Below are positions 63,890 to 64,000 of a stretch of 64,000 nucleotides of DNA, one piece after another; position 1 is the stretch's first letter; each line of letters begins with the position of its first letter. Below the pieces are notes generated by a model. The model did no database searches. It saw only the letters and a list, made by a program, of their open reading frames with translations, and was not told where the DNA came from. The position numbers and the translations under genes are program-made. The stretch is taken from positions 1 to 64,000 of the forward strand of contig JBBQZQ010000009.1 of NCBI GenBank assembly GCA_038207565.1, given 5' to 3'. The stretch is from JALZAI01 sp038207565 (GTDB lineage: Bacteria > Actinomycetota > Actinomycetes > Mycobacteriales > Jatrophihabitantaceae).

Positions 63890-64000
63890 TCAGTTGCGAG
63901 CGAGCTCCCGCGCACGGGTGCGGGCCCAGCTGTCTGCATGTTCGACGTCCTCGACGGTACTGGGGTTCCCAAACTCGAGGTGCTGAGTTCTCAACCACTC
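63890..64000 (-). CDS. dxr: 1-deoxy-D-xylulose 5-phosphate reductoisomerase, C-terminal end (partial)
   Basis: Thirty-six codons ending at TGA 63890-63892 read NPSTVEDVEHADSWARTRAR, the C-terminal helix of Dxr. The rest lies beyond the right edge of the window. The place, just upstream of rip1 and ispG, matches Rv2870c. Dxr makes MEP from DXP, the first committed step of the isoprenoid pathway shared with IspG. Confidence 0.82.
   Translation of the reverse strand, partial: EWLRTQHLEFGNPSTVEDVEHADSWARTRARELARN

Noticed and set aside
63177..63998. Long minus-strand frame overlapping rip1 and dxr
   Set aside because: Arg/Gly-rich shadow of rip1; the conserved HEVGH and PDZ segments lie in the other frame.

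Overview
The window comes from a high-GC actinobacterium. Codons end almost always in G or C, GTG and TTG starts are common, and gene order follows, with insertions, the Mycobacterium tuberculosis segment from Rv2733c (miaB) to Rv2870c (dxr): miaB, recX-recA-DUF3046, clgR-pgsA, the Rv2747-like acetyltransferase, ftsK, dapA-thyX, dapB, pepR-like protease, pnp, rpsO, ribF, truB, dinF-like, rbfA, infB, ylxR, nusA, rimP, the Rv2843/Rv2844-like pair, the Rv2867c-like GNAT, ispG, rip1, dxr. This synteny is recalled, not searched. I cannot name the genus. Actinomycetia outside Mycobacteriales, such as a Frankiales or Jatrophihabitans-like lineage, would fit. No tRNA, rRNA, CRISPR array, insertion sequence or prophage was seen.

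Layout. 1-7.3 kb: tRNA modification (miaB), a serine hydrolase, RNase Y, and recX-recA with a LexA-type box upstream. 7.3-13.4 kb: Lhr helicase, an Nei-type glycosylase and a TetR regulator. 13.5-19.6 kb: clgR-pgsA-rimO, a GNAT and FtsK. 19.6-30 kb: lysine and thymidylate genes (dapA, thyX, dapB), a class III aminotransferase, two DNA-repair glycosylases, membrane proteins and an M16 protease. 30-36.8 kb: an accessory block between the protease and pnp with a sulfate importer operon (sbp-cysT-cysW-cysA) continuing into an Rrf2 regulator, a macrodomain protein and a 56-residue proline-rich microprotein, then an MFS/ArsR pair. 36.9-39.6 kb: pnp and rpsO. 39.8-42.9 kb: another insertion with a decayed KDPG aldolase gene, a LuxR regulator and a secreted cupredoxin-like protein. 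43-53.4 kb: ribF, a kinase, truB, MATE, rbfA, DUF503, infB, ylxR, nusA and rimP. 53.5-61.3 kb: a Tat-signal protein with DUF4439, a two-gene ABC exporter, a HAD phosphatase, GNAT, DUF3072 and a YbhN-like membrane protein. 61.4-64 kb: ispG, rip1 and the 3' end of dxr.

How the genes work together. The core is translation and RNA metabolism (nusA-infB-rbfA-truB, rpsO-pnp, RNase Y, MiaB, RimO), DNA repair (RecA/RecX, Lhr, Nei, Mug-like, YcaQ) and isoprenoid and lysine precursor supply (ispG, dxr, dapA, dapB). RNase J and NrnA are missing from their usual slots beside dapA and beside rbfA.

Most unusual signals. Several minus-strand genes end inside unrelated short tandem repeats whose first copy carries the stop codon (miaB, pgsA, truB, the DUF4081 acetyltransferase, and a related case after the microprotein). 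Strong hairpins without U-tracts lie at gene ends. recX carries a one-base homopolymer frameshift. A eda-like gene is broken by at least three frameshifts. The sulfate operon couples a cysteine-free Rrf2 protein with a macrodomain protein.
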